From Paenibacillus selenitireducens (GTDB taxonomy: Bacteria > Bacillota > Bacilli > Paenibacillales > Paenibacillaceae): 64,000 nt of DNA. The translations under genes were made by a program, and so were the position numbers. Every line of letters begins with the position of its first letter. Positions within the stretch are counted from its first letter, which is position 1. The DNA is taken from the NCBI RefSeq assembly GCF_002021565.1, contig NZ_MSZX01000006.1, positions 186,027-250,026 on the forward strand, read 5' to 3'. A model generated the notes under the pieces. That model was not told the origin of the DNA. It was given only the letters and a program-made list of their open reading frames with translations, and did not search any database. Shown here one piece after another: positions 16,123 through 25,957 of the stretch.

Positions 16123-18567
16123 CTATTTTCTTAATTCTGCATGAAAAGATTGTTCTAAACGTGCTACGACTTTACCATGGGCCTCTGTTACTTCTTCATC
16201 TGTCAATGTACGTTCTGCGTGACGGTATACAAGAGAAATCGCGACACTCTTCTTGTCTAGACCAAGCTTTTCTCCGACGAATACGTCAAACACTTGAATA
16301 GCTTCGAGCAAATCTGCCGCCTCTTCCTTAGCTGCTTCAACTAATTGGCCTACGGGTACGTCACTTGCTACCACAACAGCAATATCACGTTGTACAGCCG
16401 GGAAGCGTGGAAGCGTCTTGTACGTGATCGCGAAATCAGCAGCATCATACAGCGGCGCCAATCTTAATTCTGCTACATACGTGTCGCCCAAATCTTTTTC
16501 CCGTTGCAATTCCGGATGAATTTGACCGATGGTCCCGAGCAGCACATCCCCTGCTTCAGCCGCTAAATAAATGGAAGCCGAACGCCCCGGATGATATCCC
16601 TTCGGTTGATCTGCAACAAAACGGATTTGTTCCGCAACGCCAAGCGATGTAAATACAGTCTCGAGCACACCCTTCAGATCATAGAAATCATAAGCAACAG
16701 GCTTCTGATTCCATTGAGCGGATTGAGCATGACCTGTCAGTAAGAGTGCCAACATCGGTTGTTCTTGCGGAAGTGTCGTTAATTCAGATTCCTGGGTTGC
16801 ATAGATATTCGCAATTTCAAAGATCGCTACATCGTCTGTCTTCCGATTTCGGTTATAAGTCGCAATATCTAACAAGTTCGGTACGATACTTGTGCGCAGC
16901 ACGCTGCGTTCTTCACTCATCGGCATCGCAAGCGGCACGGGACGTAGACCATCCGTCAAGGACCCAAAAATTTCAGTCTGGGATGGATGGGTGAACGAAT
17001 AGCTAATCACTTCGTGAATGCCATTGTCTGTCAGTAATTGACGCAGCTCGCGACGAATGCGTTGGGATTTCGTGAATCCACCTGGTGTCGTTGAACCTTC
17101 AATTAAAGTCGTTGGGATGTTTTCATATCCGTAAAGTCTTGCGATCTCTTCAATAAGGTCGACGTCTTGTGTAATGTCGCCACGGCGTTTCGGCACCGTA
17201 ACAAGGACGGATTCCCCTTGATCATCGTATGCAAATTGTAACCGATCAAAAATCGCTTTGATCTCATCGGTTGCAAGTGTTGTACCTAAATAACGGTTAA
17301 CCTTCGCAAGAGACAACTTCACTACCGTTGCTTGCGGCTCTGTCACAATGGCCTGCACGATACCTTGCGCAACTGCTCCGCCTGCTAGAGCTGCCATCAA
17401 TTCTGCTGCACGGTTAATGGCAGGAATTACCGCCTCTGGATTCACTTCTTTCTCAAAACGAATACTCGCTTCGGAACGAAGACCCAGATGACGGGAAGTT
17501 TTACGTACGGAGCCCCCATCGAATTTAGCGGATTCCAACACGATATTCACGGTCGTTTCCGTCACTTCGGAGTTCGCTCCGCCCATGACACCTGCGATGG
17601 CAATCGGCTTCTCGCCGTCCGTAATGAGAAGCATGGATGGATCTAACTTACGTTCTTGATCATCAAGCGTCACCATCACTTCACCGTTACGTGCAGAACG
17701 CACGTCGATTTGCCCGCCAGCTAATTTATCTGCATCAAAGGCATGTAGCGGTTGACCATATTCCAACATGACATAGTTCGTTATGTCGACGATATTGTTA
17801 ATCGGGCGAACGCCCGCTGCCATCAAACGGTTTTGGAGCCATAATGGAGAAGCACTGACCTTAACCCCGCTAATGTAGCGCGCTGTATAGTGATGGCAAA
17901 GCGCCTTATCTGTAATATTAACTTTCACTTTATCCTTGGCTGCTTCACCGTTCGTAGATACTTCGGCTTGGACTTGCGGTAATTTCACTTCGCGCCCCAG
18001 AATAGCAGCCACTTCATAAGCTACGCCTAACATGCTTAAGCAATCCGAGCGATTCGGCGTAAGGTCTAGCTCCAACACATGATCATTGATCGCAAGCACG
18101 TCAACGATCGGCGTTCCAATCTCCGTATCCTGCGGCAAAACAAGAATACCTTCTTGCAGCTCTTTTGGTAACAATTTATCATTTAATCCCAATTCTTTCG
18201 CAGAGCAGATCATTCCATGCGAAGCGACACCACGCAGTTTCGCTTTCTTGATCTCCATACCGCCTGGCATCACCGCGCCAACAAGGGCTACGGGTACCTT
18301 TTGCCCTGCATCTACGTTCTTCGCTCCGCAAACAATCTGAAGTTTCTCTTCAAGACCTGCATCTACGATACATACGTTTAATTTATCTGCATCTGGATGC
18401 TTTTCTTTGGATTCCACATACCCGACAACCACTTTGTTAACGCCTTTATTACGATCCTCGACAACGTCGATTTCTATGCCTGCATCTCTAATTTTATCTG
18501 CGACTTGATTGGCTGTATGATCATGAAGATCGATATAATCCGTTAGCCATTGATATGATACTTTCAT
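16123..18567 (-). CDS. pheT: phenylalanyl-tRNA synthetase beta subunit
   Basis: Beta chain of the alpha2-beta2 enzyme that charges tRNA-Phe. The 814 residues include the N-terminal tRNA-binding OB domain (about 40-150), B3/B4 editing domain with DITNYVMLEYGQPLHAFD near 265-282, B5 domain, the catalytic-like core and the C-terminal anticodon-binding FDX-ACB domain. The gene follows pheS by 74 bases and ends at a strong terminator. Expression is set by the T-box leader upstream of pheS. Confidence 0.97.
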   Translation of the reverse strand: MKVSYQWLTDYIDLHDHTANQVADKIRDAGIEIDVVEDRNKGVNKVVVGYVESKEKHPDADKLNVCIVDAGLEEKLQIVCGAKNVDAGQKVPVALVGAVMPGGMEIKKAKLRGVASHGMICSAKELGLNDKLLPKELQEGILVLPQDTEIGTPIVDVLAINDHVLELDLTPNRSDCLSMLGVAYEVAAILGREVKLPQVQAEVSTNGEAAKDKVKVNITDKALCHHYTARYISGVKVSASPLWLQNRLMAAGVRPINNIVDITNYVMLEYGQPLHAFDADKLAGGQIDVRSARNGEVMVTLDDQERKLDPSMLLITDGEKPIAIAGVMGGANSEVTETTVNIVLESAKFDGGSVRKTSRHLGLRSEASIRFEKEVNPEAVIPAINRAAELMAALAGGAVAQGIVQAIVTEPQATVVKLSLAKVNRYLGTTLATDEIKAIFDRLQFAYDDQGESVLVTVPKRRGDITQDVDLIEEIARLYGYENIPTTLIEGSTTPGGFTKSQRIRRELRQLLTDNGIHEVISYSFTHPSQTEIFGSLTDGLRPVPLAMPMSEERSVLRTSIVPNLLDIATYNRNRKTDDVAIFEIANIYATQESELTTLPQEQPMLALLLTGHAQSAQWNQKPVAYDFYDLKGVLETVFTSLGVAEQIRFVADQPKGYHPGRSASIYLAAEAGDVLLGTIGQIHPELQREKDLGDTYVAELRLAPLYDAADFAITYKTLPRFPAVQRDIAVVVASDVPVGQLVEAAKEEAADLLEAIQVFDVFVGEKLGLDKKSVAISLVYRHAERTLTDEEVTEAHGKVVARLEQSFHAELRK

Positions 18568-18641
18568 CGCTTGCTCACTTCCCTCATCGTAATGGATTGC
18601 TAATAAGCGTGTAACGCCCGATTGGATAACCGTCTATACGG

Positions 18642-19673
18642 CTACATCCGCCCAAATTGTTGTAAGAATCTGAGATCATTCGTATATAGATGACGAATAT
18701 CGTCAATACCGTATTTCAACATCGCGATTCGGTCTGCACCCATCCCGAATGCGAAGCCGCTATATTCTTCTGGATCGTAACCACCCATGCGCAGCACTTC
18801 TGGATGCACCATGCCGGAACCTAGAATTTCTAACCAACCTGTATGCTTACAAATACGGCATCCTTGTCCGCCGCAGTGTACGCAAGTCACGTCAACCTCT
18901 GCACTTGGCTCTGTGAATGGGAAGAAGCTTGGGCGAAGAAGGATTTGCATGTCTTTACCGAACATTTGCTGCGCGAATTGCAGCAAGGTTCCTTTCAAAT
19001 CGCTCATCCGAATGTTCTTATCAATAACAAGACCTTCAATTTGATAGAACTGGAAGGAGTGCGTCGCATCGTCATCGTCGCGTCGATACACTTTACCAGG
19101 ACAGATGATCTTGATAGGTTCACCATTCATGGCTTGCATGGTACGTACTTGAACAGGAGATGTTTGTGTACGCATTAAGATTTCATCTGTCACATAGAAC
19201 GAATCCTGCATATCGCGAGCGGGATGGTTTTTGGGCAAATTGAGCGCTTCGAAGTTGAAATAATCACTTTCTACCTCAGGACCTTCTGCCACACGATAGC
19301 CCATACCTACGAAGATATCTTCAATTTCCGTAATTACTTTCTGTAAGGGATGAACGGCACCGCGTGCCATGGGTTTCCCTGGCAGTGTGACATCAATCGT
19401 TTCCGCTTGCAGACGTTTGGCAGTCTCTTCTTGTTGGAATTTATCTTGAAGACGTTCAATGACCTCTTCAATCGCTCCGCGTACATCATTGGCAACTTGC
19501 CCGATGACAGGACGTTCCTCAGCGCTTAATGCGCCCATTCCGCGAAGAATTTCAGTTAGCTCCCCTTTTTTACCAAGGTACTTTACGCGTAAATCCTGTA
19601 GATGCTGCGGCTCAATCACTTCAGTGAGTGCGGACAGCGCCGATGCTTTTAATTGTTCCAATCGATTTTTCAT
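18642..19673 (-). CDS. pheS: phenylalanyl-tRNA synthetase alpha subunit
   Basis: Catalytic alpha chain of PheRS. An N-terminal coiled-coil arm (about residues 1-90) that contacts tRNA is followed by the class II core with motif 2 region [20 protein letters not shown] and motif 3 [19 protein letters not shown] place the start at the ATG 12 bases after AAGGGGG, giving 343 residues, in line with Bacillus PheS at 344; a longer in-frame ATG 15 codons upstream overlaps the ribosome site. It is the first gene of the T-box-controlled pheST operon. Confidence 0.97.
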   Translation of the reverse strand: MKNRLEQLKASALSALTEVIEPQHLQDLRVKYLGKKGELTEILRGMGALSAEERPVIGQVANDVRGAIEEVIERLQDKFQQEETAKRLQAETIDVTLPGKPMARGAVHPLQKVITEIEDIFVGMGYRVAEGPEVESDYFNFEALNLPKNHPARDMQDSFYVTDEILMRTQTSPVQVRTMQAMNGEPIKIICPGKVYRRDDDDATHSFQFYQIEGLVIDKNIRMSDLKGTLLQFAQQMFGKDMQILLRPSFFPFTEPSAEVDVTCVHCGGQGCRICKHTGWLEILGSGMVHPEVLRMGGYDPEEYSGFAFGMGADRIAMLKYGIDDIRHLYTNDLRFLQQFGRM

Positions 19674-19718
19674 AAATTGGTGAACCCCCTTCTGCAAATT
19701 CGCTCTGTTAAAGAGCAA

Positions 19719-19757
19719 TAAAAAAAGGCCTCTTCTCCCGTAAGGGACGAAAAGACC
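19719..19757 (-). terminator. T-box regulated terminator
   Basis: Minus-strand hairpin with arms GGTCTTTTCGTCCC and GGGAGAAGAGGCC followed by a run of seven T just before the pheS ribosome site. Formation of this stem competes with the antiterminator that includes the T-box core. Confidence 0.88.
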
Positions 19758-20010
19758 GTGGTACCACCCTTGTTAGACAATTGCCTTATCGATAAGACAA
19801 ATCTCTCACTTTACATCGAGTAACGGTTCGAATCCGGTATCCTCTAATGAATGTGCTCTTGTAAGCCGCATCGTTCAAGGAACTGCTCAGGAGTGAATTT
19901 CGACAGCCTTGTTCTATAGAGATGCTCTCAATCTGTGGCATCTCCTCCCTGTTCTAGAGGCACTGCGTACTTATCTCCGTCATCGCATTTTAACTTCATT
20001 CATGCAATTA
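19719..20010 (-). promoter_or_regulatory. T-box leader of pheST (tRNA-Phe sensing)
   Basis: The minus strand contains the T-box core AAGGGTGGTACCACGG (19756-19771) inside a ~290-base leader, preceded by stem I sequences including GGAGATAAGTACGC and followed by a terminator hairpin. Uncharged tRNA-Phe pairs with the specifier codon and the T-box bulge to favour the antiterminator. A UUC triplet at 19895-19897 in a GAAUUCAC-like context is a candidate Phe specifier; the secondary structure was not folded, so that base assignment is tentative. Confidence 0.93.
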
Positions 20011-20016
20011 GGTTAT

Positions 20017-20045
20017 ATTATATGCAAAAAAGGGACCGTATGCAA
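20017..20045 (-). promoter_or_regulatory. sigma-A promoter of pheST leader
   Basis: TTGCAT and TATAAT separated by exactly 17 bases on the minus strand, placed just before the T-box leader. It lies beyond the end of kduD. Confidence 0.7.
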
Positions 20046-20069
20046 GTCAAGTCTCGTCTATTATCGCCT

Positions 20070-20822
20070 CTAGCGAACCATCCATCCGCCATCGACGCAT
20101 AAGACATGTCCGTTCACATAATCCGATGCTTGAGAAGCTAGGAATACAACCGGACCCTGAAGATCTTCCGGTGTTCCCCAACGTGCCGCCGGAATACGAA
20201 CCGTAATGGATTGATAACGCTCCTCATCCGCCCGAATTTGAGCCGTGTTCGCTGTCGTCATGTAGCCAGGTGCAATCGCGTTAATTTGTACCCCTTTGGA
20301 GGCCCATTCATTTGCCATTGCTTTCGTCAGACCGGCAACCGCATGTTTGCTAGCCGTATATCCAGGAACGTTGATTCCGCCCTGGAAGGTCAACATGGAT
20401 GCAATGTTAATGATTTTCCCGCTGCCGCGCTCAATCATGTGGCGCCCAAACGCTTGGCTTAAATAAAATACAGCATTTAAGTTCAGATCCATCACGGCTT
20501 GCCAATCCTCAGCGCTGTGATCTGCAAAAGGTGTTCTTTTGATAATTCCTGCATTATTCACCAGAATATCCACTTTGCCAAAGGCTTGAACACATTGAGC
20601 CACAACGCCTTGAATCGCATCCTTTTGTCCCAAATCCGCTTGCACATATACGGCTTTACGCCCAAGCGCTTCGATCTCTTGCACCGTCTCTGGATAAACG
20701 GAACTCGATACAAGCACAATGTCAGCCCCCGCTTCAGCAAGTGCCAAGCTCATCCCACGGCCAAGTCCAACACCCCCGCCGGTAACGACGGCCACTTTTC
20801 CTGTAAGATCAAATAATGCCAT
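20070..20822 (-). CDS. kduD: 2-deoxy-D-gluconate 3-dehydrogenase / DKII reductase
   Basis: Short-chain dehydrogenase that reduces 3-deoxy-D-glycero-2,5-hexodiulosonate to 2-keto-3-deoxygluconate in breakdown of pectin-type or glycosaminoglycan oligouronates. Visible are the nucleotide-binding GGGVGLGRGM near residue 16, NNAGI near 90, catalytic Ser in the IASML stretch near 142 and YTASK near 155. Length (250) is standard. It is the last gene after kduI and a DeoR regulator on the same strand, which supports the kdu assignment over a general SDR. kdgK and kdgA are not in the window. Confidence 0.9.
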   Translation of the reverse strand: MALFDLTGKVAVVTGGGVGLGRGMSLALAEAGADIVLVSSSVYPETVQEIEALGRKAVYVQADLGQKDAIQGVVAQCVQAFGKVDILVNNAGIIKRTPFADHSAEDWQAVMDLNLNAVFYLSQAFGRHMIERGSGKIINIASMLTFQGGINVPGYTASKHAVAGLTKAMANEWASKGVQINAIAPGYMTTANTAQIRADEERYQSITVRIPAARWGTPEDLQGPVVFLASQASDYVNGHVLCVDGGWMVR

Positions 20823-20837
20823 GTGTATTACACCCTC

Positions 20838-21596
20838 TCAAGATTGGTCAATGAATACACCCACGTTAGTATATCGTTCATAGACTTCTCGCGGAAGCTT
20901 GCCATCCGTAATAATCCCATCGAGTTCATCTAATGGAGCCACCGTTCGTAATGCCGTCCGATCGAACTTCGAATGATCTGCAACAGCATACACATGCTGT
21001 GCGATCTCAATCATGGCTCGTTTCATCTCAATGAAATCACCAGTATAGACCGAAAGCCCATGTTCCAAATGAACGCCTGTCGCAGAGATAAATGTTTTTT
21101 GTACATTTAACTTTCGGATGTATTCGATTGCCTCGACACCAACCAACATATTCCGAACACGATACCCACCTGGAACAACCAAGCGAATTTGATCCTTGGC
21201 CGATAAGGTATTGATGATATAAAGATCATTCGTGATCACGGTATAGGGCTGGTTATCTAACAAACGAGCCATTTCAAGTGTCGTGCTGCCGCCGTCCAAC
21301 GCGATAATGTCATCCGGGGCAATATATTTCATCGCTCTTGCTGCGATGGATGTCTTATCTTCCAGATGCTGTGTATGAGGCTCTTTGACGGACAGCATGC
21401 CGAGCTGGTCTGGGTGCTTAAGAATAGCGCCTCCATGCACGCGAAGGAGCAGTCCCTGTTCCTCCAGCTTGCTTAAATCCTCGCGAATCGTCTTGCCTGT
21501 GACCTGCAACTGCTCACTTAAATCATTCACGGTCACTTCGCGTTTAGAGAGCAACACTTCCATTATTTTCTCATGCCGTCGTATACTGTTCATCAA
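20838..21596 (-). CDS. DeoR-family transcriptional repressor
   Basis: N-terminal winged helix (about residues 3-57: RRHEKIMEVLLSKREVTVNDLSE followed by TGKTIREDLSKLEEQG) and a C-terminal DeoR sugar-phosphate-binding domain with DGGSTTLEMARLL near 100 and ADHSKF near 205. Length (252) is normal. Placed between kduI and kduD, with only 15 bases to kduD, so it is probably the local regulator of uronate degradation and likely binds the inverted repeat upstream of kduI. Confidence 0.9.
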   Translation of the reverse strand: MMNSIRRHEKIMEVLLSKREVTVNDLSEQLQVTGKTIREDLSKLEEQGLLLRVHGGAILKHPDQLGMLSVKEPHTQHLEDKTSIAARAMKYIAPDDIIALDGGSTTLEMARLLDNQPYTVITNDLYIINTLSAKDQIRLVVPGGYRVRNMLVGVEAIEYIRKLNVQKTFISATGVHLEHGLSVYTGDFIEMKRAMIEIAQHVYAVADHSKFDRTALRTVAPLDELDGIITDGKLPREVYERYTNVGVFIDQS

Positions 21597-21626
21597 AGTT
21601 CCACCATTTCACCTAAGAGTTTGTTT

Positions 21627-22460
21627 CTATTTTATATCCTGCATCGCTACGGCGTCCATATCCTCGAACGTTTGGTTCTCACCAGCCATGCCCCAAATGA
21701 ATGTATAATTGCTTGTTCCTACACCGCTATGAATGGACCAACTTGGTGAAATAACAGCTTGTTCATTACGCATCACCACGTGGCGAGTCTCATCCGGCTC
21801 ACCCATCAAGTGAAATACAACGCCATCTTCCGGCATATCAAAATACAAATATACTTCTGAACGGCGATTATGCGTATGGCAAGGCATGGTGTTCCACATG
21901 TTGCCTGGCTTGAGTAATGTCATGCCCATCACCAACTGACAGCTTTGTACGCCATTCTGATGAATGAAACGGTAAATCGTACGTTCATTCGAGTTCGTAA
22001 TGCTGCCCAAATGGTTCGGAGACGCTTCTTCAAGCGCGGATTTCACCGTTGGATATTGCTTATGAGCCGGCGTAGAATTCAAATAGAAGCGTGCAGGATT
22101 TGCTTCATCTACACTCTCGAACAACACTTCCTTCGAACCCAGTCCGATATACAAGCAATCTTTTGTCTGCATTTCGTAACGAACGCCATCGACAGTAACC
22201 ACGCCGGCAGGACCGATGTTAATAATCCCGATTTCACGACGCTCCAAGAAATATTCCGTTCCCATGTCTTTCGCATCCGCTTCCAGCTTCACAGGTTCTT
22301 TCGTTGGAATGACACCGCCAACGATAAAGCGGTCCACATGCGTGTATACCAATTGCAATTGGCCCGGTACGAATAAAGAGTTAATTAAAAATTCCTGACG
22401 CAAGCGCTCGGTATCAAATTGTTTAACTTCATTGGGATGTGATGCGTAACGTACTTCCAT
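21627..22460 (-). CDS. kduI: 5-dehydro-4-deoxy-D-glucuronate isomerase
   Basis: Cupin-fold zinc enzyme that isomerises 4-deoxy-5-keto-uronate, the product of unsaturated glucuronyl or galacturonyl hydrolysis, into the substrate of KduD. The metal site is visible in the MPCHTHNRRSEVYLYF stretch near residues 193-208 (His, His and Glu) with a further His near the end. Start is the ATG 9 bases after TAGGAGATG-like sequence, giving 277 residues as in Escherichia coli KduI; an ATG 11 codons upstream has no ribosome site. First gene of kduI-deoR-kduD. Confidence 0.94.
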   Translation of the reverse strand: MEVRYASHPNEVKQFDTERLRQEFLINSLFVPGQLQLVYTHVDRFIVGGVIPTKEPVKLEADAKDMGTEYFLERREIGIINIGPAGVVTVDGVRYEMQTKDCLYIGLGSKEVLFESVDEANPARFYLNSTPAHKQYPTVKSALEEASPNHLGSITNSNERTIYRFIHQNGVQSCQLVMGMTLLKPGNMWNTMPCHTHNRRSEVYLYFDMPEDGVVFHLMGEPDETRHVVMRNEQAVISPSWSIHSGVGTSNYTFIWGMAGENQTFEDMDAVAMQDIK

Positions 22461-22491
22461 GAGATCATCTCCTAATCGATTAATTAGGTTC

Positions 22492-22520
22492 ATTATAGTT
22501 CATTTAGTCCTCGAAGTAAA
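22492..22520 (-). promoter_or_regulatory. sigma-A promoter of kduI operon
   Basis: Minus-strand TTTACT and TATAAT with 17 bases between. The spacer lies inside a large inverted repeat, so binding there would block the promoter. Confidence 0.6.
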
Positions 22521-22544
22521 CGTTAGTTTCGAACTTAAATGAAC
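22498..22544. promoter_or_regulatory. inverted-repeat operator upstream of kduI
   Basis: Nine-base perfect arms GTTCATTTA and TAAATGAAC enclose a 29-base centre that itself contains CGAAGTAAAC and GTTTCGAAC-like elements. The repeat overlaps the kduI promoter. The adjacent DeoR regulator is the best candidate binder (inference); the divergent AraC-type regulator is an alternative. Confidence 0.5.
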
Positions 22545-22706
22545 ATTTTTAAACTCTCTTCATTAGAGGCTGCTTCCCTATCCTTACATGAATCTTGTAT
22601 AATCAACTCGATTCCGAAAACGAAACATGACACAAGAGCGCACAAAAAAGCAGGATAAAAACATCCCCAATGATTACAATTTACATAAAGGAGTGAGCGA
22701 TACAAC

Positions 22707-23576
22707 ATGGCATGGATCGAATCCTTACAGAAGGCGATTGACTATATGGAAGATCATATCCTAGAACCCATCACGATCGAAGAGATTGCGCAGCAGGCGA
22801 ACGCCTCTTCATTTCACTTTCAGCGGACGTTCTCCATCTTAACCGACATTACCGTAGGAGATTATATAAGACGCCGGCGATTAACCCTCGCCGCTCAAGA
22901 ATTGTCCCGAGAGAGCGGTAAAATCATTGATGTCGCCTTCAAATACGGGTACGACACACCTGAAGCTTTCTCCAAAGCATTCAGCAGGCAGCATGGCGTC
23001 ACGCCTAGCGAAGCACGCAAAACAATCGGAAAATTCACGTCTTACAATCGCCTGGTTATCCAGGTAAGTCTGAAGGGAGCGGAACCTATGCAGTATCATT
23101 TTGTTGACAAAGAAGCTTTTCAAATTACAGGAATCAAACAAGGTTTTTCAAGCACAAACGGAGAGAATCTCATTGGGATTCCAAAAATGTGGGCGGAGGT
23201 GAATCAAAACGGCATCGACGATCAATTATTTCAACTCAATAACGATGTCATTCCTGGCGTATTAGGCGTATGCGTTGACCATCGCGACACCCCATCCGGT
23301 ACCGATATGGATTACTGGATTGCTACGACGTACGATGGTACAGCGCCTGAAGGATTCTCATCTTTAGAAATACCCGCGGCAAAGTGGGTTGTATTCGAAG
23401 TACGAGGTCCGATGCCGGACGCGATGCAGAATGCATGGAAGCAAATCTTTTCGGAATGGTTCCCAACGAGCGGCTATACGCACGCAGCGGGGATTCCTGA
23501 GATGGAAGTCTACAGCAAAGAGGATCCTTCCAGCCCTGATCTTTATTCTGAGATTTGGATACCTATTCAATCGTAA
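22707..23576 (+). CDS. AraC-family regulator with GyrI-like effector domain
   Basis: The N-terminal ~105 residues are a double-HTH AraC domain (IEEIAQQANASSFHFQRTFS and the second helix pair around VAFKYGYDTPEAFSKAFSRQHGVTPSEAR). Residues ~125-289 form a GyrI-like/SOUL-type ligand-binding domain, as in Rob and BmrR-type sensors of amphipathic compounds. AAAGGAGTG precedes the ATG by about 11 bases. It stands alone, divergent from kduI, and is closed by inverted repeats. Target genes are unknown. Confidence 0.88.
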   Translation: MAWIESLQKAIDYMEDHILEPITIEEIAQQANASSFHFQRTFSILTDITVGDYIRRRRLTLAAQELSRESGKIIDVAFKYGYDTPEAFSKAFSRQHGVTPSEARKTIGKFTSYNRLVIQVSLKGAEPMQYHFVDKEAFQITGIKQGFSSTNGENLIGIPKMWAEVNQNGIDDQLFQLNNDVIPGVLGVCVDHRDTPSGTDMDYWIATTYDGTAPEGFSSLEIPAAKWVVFEVRGPMPDAMQNAWKQIFSEWFPTSGYTHAAGIPEMEVYSKEDPSSPDLYSEIWIPIQS

Positions 23577-23666
23577 CAAGCAAAAACGCCTACGGAGTCC
23601 TTTTCAAGGACGTATAGCGTTTCAGCGAGAAATATTTGCGCAGCTAATGCTTTCTCATATTTGCAC

Positions 23667-23712
23667 AAAAAAGCTTCTTCGCTCACACTGGTGTGTTCGA
23701 AGAAGCTTTTTC
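23667..23712. terminator. bidirectional terminator
   Basis: Perfect arms AAAAAGCTTCTTCG / CGAAGAAGCTTTTT with A and T runs on both sides, between the AraC gene and the converging TPR protein gene. A second, weaker inverted repeat (AAACGCCTAC / GTATAGCGTTT) lies at about 23583-23621. Confidence 0.85.
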
Positions 23713-23744
23713 ATGTTATACCGTTGGTGGATCCCAAGTTGTGT

Positions 23745-25652
23745 CTACTTCACGTAATATCGTAAAACTTTTAAAATAGTCGCCAAATTGGGGTCATCTT
23801 GTTTTAATGCAGCAACAGCTTGATCCACCTGCGAACTTTTTCCTAATTCGATTCCTTCAAGGCCTTGCATGAACTGCGTATTGCTTACATCTTTTTCCTC
23901 TACCTTCATCATAAGTGCATGCAAATTTTCCTTTGCGTAATCAATAGGTGCCTCTTCTGCCACCTTGCGTGCTTCGTCGATATCCCCATCCAATAGATGC
24001 ATCAACACCAATTTCTCGCCCGTTGGTTCAGGGGCATGCTGAAGCATTCGTTTATACATCTGCATAGCCTCGTTACGCATCCCGCGTGTCCGATAATCAT
24101 CGCCTAATTTCTCTTCCGCTCGAGATTCGCCCTGTTCAGCTAACTTCTCATAAATCGCGATCGCCTTCTCGGGCTCCCCCGTCTTTTGATAATCGTCCGC
24201 CATCATCAGTTGATCCATAGCCGTCGGATTCTGAAGCATTTCCCAATACGGCAGCGCTTTGTGCGGGTTCCCATGATCCTCCCAAGTGATGCCGTAATCA
24301 TAGATCAGCGCCAGCTTGCGAACGGCTTTGGGATCAGGAATTTCTTGCTCATACGCCTGGATCGCTTTCTCATAATCATACTGCCTTGCATAACGATCTC
24401 CTTCGGATTCGCCAGCCGCATTAATCGTAAAGAACGGAATAGCCGAGTCTAATCGATAGTATCCGCTGCTGCTGCCGATCTTCTCACCTTTTGTCCCATA
24501 CGCATCGACGGACCAACTAAACTCGCCGCCAGGATACAGAAGACCCAGTATGGAATTAGGATCTAGCGCAGCTTTATTCTTATCGTCCCCTGCTGCGTGT
24601 GATTTCGAAGAGCCTGTATACTGTGTTTGTAAAGCCTCGATGTTATATGAAGCAGAAGTACCCATCCATTTCTCTGTTAAAGGTCTTGTTAAAGAACCAA
24701 CGATCCGACCATCTTCCCTAGAACGCTCCAGAGAAGTAAGTGAGACTTGATAATACTGCGCTCCCTTCACGGGTTTCCACTCAAATTGGATCGTCGATCC
24801 TTGAATCATTTCGTTATCCATTGGCGAAACAAGCTCCATTAAAGGTATAAAATCCACGTCATAATCTTTTGTCTTAGAAGATTCCACGACAACAAACTTT
24901 TCTTTGTGCGGCAGCAAAAAATAGCCTTCCACGCTGGGATAAGGAACCGCGACACCGACCAAATACTCCCCCGGAGGCACATCATAGAACGAATAATTCC
25001 CGTCTTTATCGGTCATCACCGTGATGGAATCCGACTGATAAATTTCATTGCTCGAGAATCCGCCTATCGTACTTCGGCTCTTTAGAAATAAGACGACTCC
25101 TGATCTTGGTTCTCCATTAAATCGGACGCTCCCCTTGACCGCTAGATGCTCCCCGGGTTCGGATTGGATTCGTTTAACTTCGTATAATAATCTTTGAGCT
25201 TCCGCAGACTTCGCAGGCAGTTTCACGAGTTGGTTCAACAGTTCTTCCGTGCGGGTGATGTCCCCCTTTTTTCGATGAAGCAAGGTTAACTGCCATAATA
25301 CGAAGTCATTCACTCTTGGATCATCGGGATAGTCACGGAGAAATTGTTCGTAATATTGAATCGCCTTTTCTTGATTCTCTACCGTGATGCCTGAATTCGA
25401 AAAAGATGCTCGATCCCCGTCACTCATCATATACAGCAATTCATCCGATTCATCTATATTAGGTACCGCGTTCTGTCCAGCTAGAATTAGCGCATCAGGC
25501 ACCTCGCTACTCCAAGGAAAATAGCGGATCACCGCATCATATGCCCCCGAGCGCAATAAATTAGACGGCAGATTTACAACAGCGATCACCGATGCCATGA
25601 CAAGGAGGACAATCAGGATCGCCAGCGTCTTTACTTTTAACCGAATCACCAT
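23745..25652 (-). CDS. membrane-anchored TPR and carboxypeptidase-regulatory-like protein
   Basis: 635 residues: one N-terminal membrane span (about 8-27), then TPR-like helices around 85-150 (QKAIQYYEQFLRDYPDDPRV), a beta-sandwich carboxypeptidase-regulatory-like domain near 170-250 (KGSVRFNGEPRSGVVLFLK, DKDGNYSFYDVPPGEYLV), a fibronectin-like middle, and more TPR repeats to the end (EKAIAIYEKLAEQGESR). The bulk should lie outside the cell. AAAAGGAG precedes the ATG. It overlaps the putative anti-sigma gene and is the last gene of the ECF operon, so it is probably regulated by, or a sensor partner of, that sigma factor. Specific function unknown. Confidence 0.8.
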   Translation of the reverse strand: MVIRLKVKTLAILIVLLVMASVIAVVNLPSNLLRSGAYDAVIRYFPWSSEVPDALILAGQNAVPNIDESDELLYMMSDGDRASFSNSGITVENQEKAIQYYEQFLRDYPDDPRVNDFVLWQLTLLHRKKGDITRTEELLNQLVKLPAKSAEAQRLLYEVKRIQSEPGEHLAVKGSVRFNGEPRSGVVLFLKSRSTIGGFSSNEIYQSDSITVMTDKDGNYSFYDVPPGEYLVGVAVPYPSVEGYFLLPHKEKFVVVESSKTKDYDVDFIPLMELVSPMDNEMIQGSTIQFEWKPVKGAQYYQVSLTSLERSREDGRIVGSLTRPLTEKWMGTSASYNIEALQTQYTGSSKSHAAGDDKNKAALDPNSILGLLYPGGEFSWSVDAYGTKGEKIGSSSGYYRLDSAIPFFTINAAGESEGDRYARQYDYEKAIQAYEQEIPDPKAVRKLALIYDYGITWEDHGNPHKALPYWEMLQNPTAMDQLMMADDYQKTGEPEKAIAIYEKLAEQGESRAEEKLGDDYRTRGMRNEAMQMYKRMLQHAPEPTGEKLVLMHLLDGDIDEARKVAEEAPIDYAKENLHALMMKVEEKDVSNTQFMQGLEGIELGKSSQVDQAVAALKQDDPNLATILKVLRYYVK

Positions 25653-25957
25653 GATGTTCTCCTTTTCTCCAGCTCTTGTTCATAAAACGTACCGCTATGC
25701 AGCGTAACCATCTTGTTCGGATTATTAAGCCCCTTTTTCGAATCCGTTCCGAACCAAGTATGCGCATGGAATAACCCGACACTCACGATCACCATAAGCA
25801 GCGCCGGCACCACGATGATCGAAATTGGAATTTGAATTTCACGTTCCCAGAATGAAGGCTTCGCATGGTTCAGGACATGTTGCTTCATGTGTTCGTCGAA
25901 ATGGATGTTGTGTACGGCCTTCTCCAACTGTTGATGCAGGTCATCCCGATCCTTCAT
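25646..25957 (-). CDS. putative anti-sigma factor, single membrane span
   Basis: 103 residues: a cytoplasmic N-terminal helix pair (LHQQLEKAVHNIHFDEHMKQHVLNH), one membrane span near residues 42-62, and a short outer tail. No zinc-finger HxxxCxxC motif is seen, so the name rests on position and layout: the gene overlaps the ECF sigma gene by 17 bases upstream and the TPR protein by 7 bases downstream. GGAGG lies 9 bases before the ATG. Anti-sigma factors of ECF operons commonly look like this, but identity is inferred. Confidence 0.6.
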   Translation of the reverse strand: MKDRDDLHQQLEKAVHNIHFDEHMKQHVLNHAKPSFWEREIQIPISIIVVPALLMVIVSVGLFHAHTWFGTDSKKGLNNPNKMVTLHSGTFYEQELEKRRTSW

